A DNA stretch of 64,000 nucleotides, from NCBI RefSeq assembly GCF_012277275.1, contig NZ_CP051155.1, positions 2,108,001-2,172,000 on the forward strand. The letters run 5' to 3'. The translations under genes and the position numbers were made by a program. This DNA is from Gephyromycinifex aptenodytis. GTDB taxonomy: Bacteria > Actinomycetota > Actinomycetes > Actinomycetales > Dermatophilaceae. The notes beneath the pieces are model-generated. The model did no database searches and was not told the origin of the DNA. It saw only the letters and a list, made by a program, of their open reading frames with translations. Below are positions 61,272 through 64,000 of this stretch, piece after piece. Numbering within the stretch: position 1 is the first letter of the stretch; each line of letters opens with the position of its first letter.

Positions 61272-62069
61272 TCACCCCTGCGGCGGCGGTCCGCCCTCGA
61301 CATCGGTCGGCTCGTAGGTCGGGGCCAGTACCCGCCCGGCGCTGTAGTCCAGGGCCTCCATGGCCACCGAGTACACCGCCGAGACCTGCGGCACCGTGAT
61401 CACCTCGGCCGGGCTGCCGACGCGGTGAATGCGCCCAGCGTCCAGCAGCATCACCTCATCGGCGTACCGCGCAGCCAGATCCAGGTCGTGCAACACCGCG
61501 ATGATCGTCAGCCCGCGATCGTCGGCCAGGTGACGCATCAGATCCATGATGGCCAGTTGCGCGCGCACGTCCAGGGCTGAGGTCGGTTCATCCAGCAACA
61601 GCACCTGCGGTTCCTGCGCCAACGCTCGGGCGATCATGACCCGCTGCCGTTCGCCGCCGCTGAGACTGCGCACCGACTGCTCGGCCAGATGCGCGATGTC
61701 CAGCAACCCCAGCAGATAGCCGAGCAGGCCGTAATCGCCCTCGCGCAAGCGCCACGAGGCGTGCGCATGACGTCCCAGCAGGATCGTCTCGGAAACGCTG
61801 AGGTCAGTACGTACTTCATCCTGTTGCGCCACATAGGCCTGCACCCGCGCCAGCTGCGCCGGCGGGCACGAAGCCGGGTCCAGATCCTGTACCCGGACCG
61901 TGCCTGCATCCGGCGCCAACAAGCCGGTGAGCAGCCGCAACAGCGTCGATTTACCCGAGCCGTTCGGTCCCAGAACCGCAGTCATCCGCCCGGTGCTGAA
62001 CGAATGATCGATATCGACGAGAAACGGCTCGGCCGTGTAGGAGAACGACACGCCTTCAACAGTGATCAC
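61272..62069 (-). CDS. Iron-siderophore/heme/B12-type ABC ATPase (FepC/BtuD)
   Basis: 265-residue ATPase: Walker A LGPNGSGKSTLLRLL, YVAQQDEVRTDLSVSETILLG, signature SLSGGERQRVMIARAL, Walker B VLLLDEPTSALD and LHDLDLAARYAD. This is the FepC-like branch that powers FecCD permeases. The GTG at 62069 overlaps the permease TGA (GTGA); an apparent longer frame to 62699 is only the permease sequence read in another frame. Confidence 0.92.
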   Translation of the reverse strand: MITVEGVSFSYTAEPFLVDIDHSFSTGRMTAVLGPNGSGKSTLLRLLTGLLAPDAGTVRVQDLDPASCPPAQLARVQAYVAQQDEVRTDLSVSETILLGRHAHASWRLREGDYGLLGYLLGLLDIAHLAEQSVRSLSGGERQRVMIARALAQEPQVLLLDEPTSALDVRAQLAIMDLMRHLADDRGLTIIAVLHDLDLAARYADEVMLLDAGRIHRVGSPAEVITVPQVSAVYSVAMEALDYSAGRVLAPTYEPTDVEGGPPPQG

Positions 62070-63271
62070 GACCGCCACCCGGCACTTCGCGACGACAACA
62101 GGAGGTGGATGAAGAACGGCGCCCCGATCAAGGACGTGATGATCCCCACCGGGATCTCCAAGGGCGAGAAGACGTTGCGGGCCAACGTGTCCGCCACCAG
62201 CAACAACAACGCTCCGCTGAAGGCTGCCGCAGGGATGAGCACCCGATTGTCCAGACCGACCAGCATCCGCGTGATGTGGGGAGCAACGAGCCCGACGAAA
62301 CCGATGATCCCGGAGAACGCGATGCACACCGAGGCGATCAGCGTGCACAACACGACGCAGACGCGGGTGGTGCGCTTCACGTCCACACCCATGGTTCGAG
62401 CCAGGTCGTCCCCCAACGCAACGGCGTTCAACGCGGTCGCATACCGATAGATGAACACCGTCGCGACGAGCACGACCGGCCCGAGGATCGCCACGCTGCG
62501 CCAACTGGCGCCCCAGAAGCCACCCATCAGCCACAGCATGAGGTCGCGCAGGGCCGCCTCGTTGGAGATGTATTTCAACGAGGCCAACCCGGCGGAGAAG
62601 AGCGAGCCGACGGCGACACCGGCCAGCAACAAGATGGTGACCGAGCCGCCCGCCCAACGGCCGATCAGCAGCACGGTCGCCATCGCGACGCTGCCGCACA
62701 CGAAGGCCGATATCGAGATCAGGGCCTGACCTTGCGCGATGAACTCCGGACCCCAGATACGACTACCGAACACGATCCCGATCGCGGCACCGAACGAGGC
62801 TCCGCTGGAGATTCCGAGGGTGTACGGCTCTGCCAGTGGGTTGCGCAGCAGGTTCTGCAGGACCACTCCGCTCATCCCGAGCGCGACGCCGGTAACCAAG
62901 GCCATCAACACCCGTGGCGCCCGGATCGACCCGACGACATACGCCCCGGTGGGGTCCAGGGCGTCTGCCTGCCCTGCCGCCCACCGGAGGATGTCGATCG
63001 GCGACATCTGGATCGTCCCCACCGTCAACGCCACCAGTGCCATCACCACGACAGCTACCGCCAGCAGCACGGTCGCGGTGACTCGCCTGCCCCACCGCCG
63101 CCGGGCGGCGGCGGTGAGTCCGGCGGCACGATCGGCCTGCGACTGCGGATCCTCGGCCACCCACCTGCGCGGATCGGCGTAAGAGCGTCGCCGGGGCTGT
63201 GCCGGATCCTGCGGAGCGGCCGCGGGGGCGCCGCGCTCAACGCGCGACGCCACGTGCGATCCCTCAGCCAC
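62066..63271 (-). CDS. FecCD-family ABC permease
   Basis: 401 residues. An unusual N-terminal cytoplasmic extension (about 60 residues, Ala/Arg/Pro-rich, SQADRAAGLTAAARRRWGRR) precedes about ten helices of the BtuC/FecCD type: RAPRVLMALVTGVALGMSG, NPLAEPYTLGISSGASFGA and FVGLVAPHITRMLVG. The start is GTG at 63271; it overlaps the binding-protein gene by eight bases. With binding protein and ATPase it makes an importer for Fe-siderophore, heme or cobalamin. Confidence 0.92.
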   Translation of the reverse strand: MAEGSHVASRVERGAPAAAPQDPAQPRRRSYADPRRWVAEDPQSQADRAAGLTAAARRRWGRRVTATVLLAVAVVVMALVALTVGTIQMSPIDILRWAAGQADALDPTGAYVVGSIRAPRVLMALVTGVALGMSGVVLQNLLRNPLAEPYTLGISSGASFGAAIGIVFGSRIWGPEFIAQGQALISISAFVCGSVAMATVLLIGRWAGGSVTILLLAGVAVGSLFSAGLASLKYISNEAALRDLMLWLMGGFWGASWRSVAILGPVVLVATVFIYRYATALNAVALGDDLARTMGVDVKRTTRVCVVLCTLIASVCIAFSGIIGFVGLVAPHITRMLVGLDNRVLIPAAAFSGALLLLVADTLARNVFSPLEIPVGIITSLIGAPFFIHLLLSSRSAGWRS

Positions 63272-64000
63272 GGTCGGAATCTGCAGCCGAGTACCAGTAC
63301 GTGCCCTGGAACGGCGTGTCCAACCACTCTTCGAAGTACGTCTTGGCGTAGGCGCTGGGGTCGACGTCGGTGAACCGGTCCGGGTAGAGCCACTTGGCCA
63401 GCTGCGCCGTGCCGATGTAGCCCTTGTCCGAACCCAGCATGTTCGTCTGGAAGAAGTAGATGCGCTTGTTCTTGGCCGCCTTCAACCGGGAGAACGTCGA
63501 GGTGTTGTTGAGCAACTGGTCGGTCAACTCTTCGAAACTCTTGTCATCGGTGGCCTCGTAACCGCCGTACCAGGAGTTGTTGACCGTCACCGCGTCCGGG
63601 TCGATCTGCAGGATCCGCTCGGCGCCGAGCTTGACGGTGGTGCTGGACTCGGAGGCATCCCAGGCCAGATCCGTGGGGTCGATGCCGCCGGCGTTGAGGA
63701 TGGCCATTCCCTCACCGGTCCCGGGCTTTCCGTCGGTGGTCTTGCTCGGGTAGACGGCGAACTCATCCTTGGGCGCGCCGGAGTTCAGCGCCACGACCCG
63801 TAGCTTGTCCGCCTCGGACAGCCCTTCGAGGGCATTCTTCGTCTTGTCCTCGATGCCGTGCTTGAACTCGAGGTACTCCTCGACACGAGACTGCTTGCCA
63901 TAGAGCTCGCCGACCTTCTGCGCCTCTGCGTCGAGCTTGTCCGGCAGGTAGTTGTACAACCGAATGACCTTGATCCCCAGTGGATCCAGCTTCTCTTCCA
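63264..64000 (-). CDS. Periplasmic-binding-type (FecB/FepB) lipoprotein or ligand-binding protein, N-terminus outside window
   Basis: About 245 C-terminal residues of a class III solute-binding protein. LGIKVIRLYN, ILQIDPDAVTVNNSWYGG, KRIYFFQTNMLGSD and QLAKWLYPDRFTDVDPSAYA are typical of iron-siderophore-binding proteins. The start lies right of the window. It is the first visible gene of the three-gene importer, and its end overlaps the permease start. The operon promoter, and any iron box, would be outside the window. Confidence 0.88.
   Translation of the reverse strand, partial: EEKLDPLGIKVIRLYNYLPDKLDAEAQKVGELYGKQSRVEEYLEFKHGIEDKTKNALEGLSEADKLRVVALNSGAPKDEFAVYPSKTTDGKPGTGEGMAILNAGGIDPTDLAWDASESSTTVKLGAERILQIDPDAVTVNNSWYGGYEATDDKSFEELTDQLLNNTSTFSRLKAAKNKRIYFFQTNMLGSDKGYIGTAQLAKWLYPDRFTDVDPSAYAKTYFEEWLDTPFQGTYWYSAADSDRG

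Noticed and set aside
1-64000. tRNA, rRNA, insertion sequences, prophage and integrase genes
   Set aside because: None was seen on either strand by eye; a covariance-model search for small RNAs would be needed to be sure about tRNAs.

Overview
The window is high-GC DNA (GC-rich third positions, many GTG starts, frequent ATGA/GTGA/TGATG stop-start overlaps) and looks like a Gram-positive actinobacterium, most likely Micrococcales. Supporting gene content includes lipoproteins with LAAC lipoboxes, a WXG100 pair, a DtxR/IdeR-type iron box, DUF2237 and DUF2470 proteins, and a TNase with the C-terminal module common in actinobacteria. The genus is not determined. No rRNA, tRNA, CRISPR array, transposase or prophage was seen.

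Layout. 0-10.7 kb: a CapA-like lipoprotein cut by the window edge, an aldo/keto reductase, a DUF1810 protein, and a translationally coupled recC-recB-recD operon on the minus strand. 10.9-14.6 kb: the arginine deiminase genes arcA, arcB and arcC, with three tandem 91-bp hairpin repeats and a further hairpin between arcB and arcC. 14.9-20.4 kb: a small secreted protein, a decayed DUF488 gene, a LysM lytic transglycosylase, a zinc-less MDR oxidoreductase, a deaminase, a DUF4112 protein and a fructosamine-kinase-like protein. 20.4-25.2 kb: a DoxX-like protein flanked on both sides by GCGAGCCGTC palindromes, a PfkB kinase/Ldh_2 dehydrogenase pair, a YczE-like membrane protein and an alanine/glycine:Na+ symporter. 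25.6-30.1 kb: a Tat-exported M20 peptidase, a glucose-6-phosphate dehydrogenase homologue and a DadA-like oxidase. 30.2-33.7 kb: a four-gene coupled unit (ABC ATPase, ABC-2 permease, histidine kinase, LuxR-type regulator) whose permease is frameshifted near its start. 33.8-39.7 kb: a sugar ABC importer with a GH4 glycosidase and a divergent PfkB kinase.

39.9-47.4 kb: PadR and TetR regulators, DUF2237, NDH-2, UppP, a GT1-type glycosyltransferase, an iron-box-controlled DUF2470 protein and a Cys-rich DUF1540 protein. 47.8-55.7 kb: a NUDIX hydrolase, a MacB/FtsX-type ABC pair, two WXG100 proteins, an unassigned P-loop GTPase, and an ArsR-CDF zinc-efflux pair. 55.8-64 kb: a 793-residue modular secreted protein, a TNase lipoprotein, a DUF2975/HTH pair and a siderophore/heme-type ABC importer running off the right edge.

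The strongest unexplained signal is a C-terminal domain of about 115 residues shared by two secreted proteins 40 kb apart (14879-15430 and 55784-58165). The larger one also carries three four-cysteine, SpaA/Cna-B-like modules. Other notable items are the 91-bp hairpin array inside the arc operon, the doxX-flanking palindromes, the permease frameshift, and three recognisable gene remnants (DUF488, the exonuclease III C-terminus and the CPBP protease C-terminus) that indicate ongoing gene loss.
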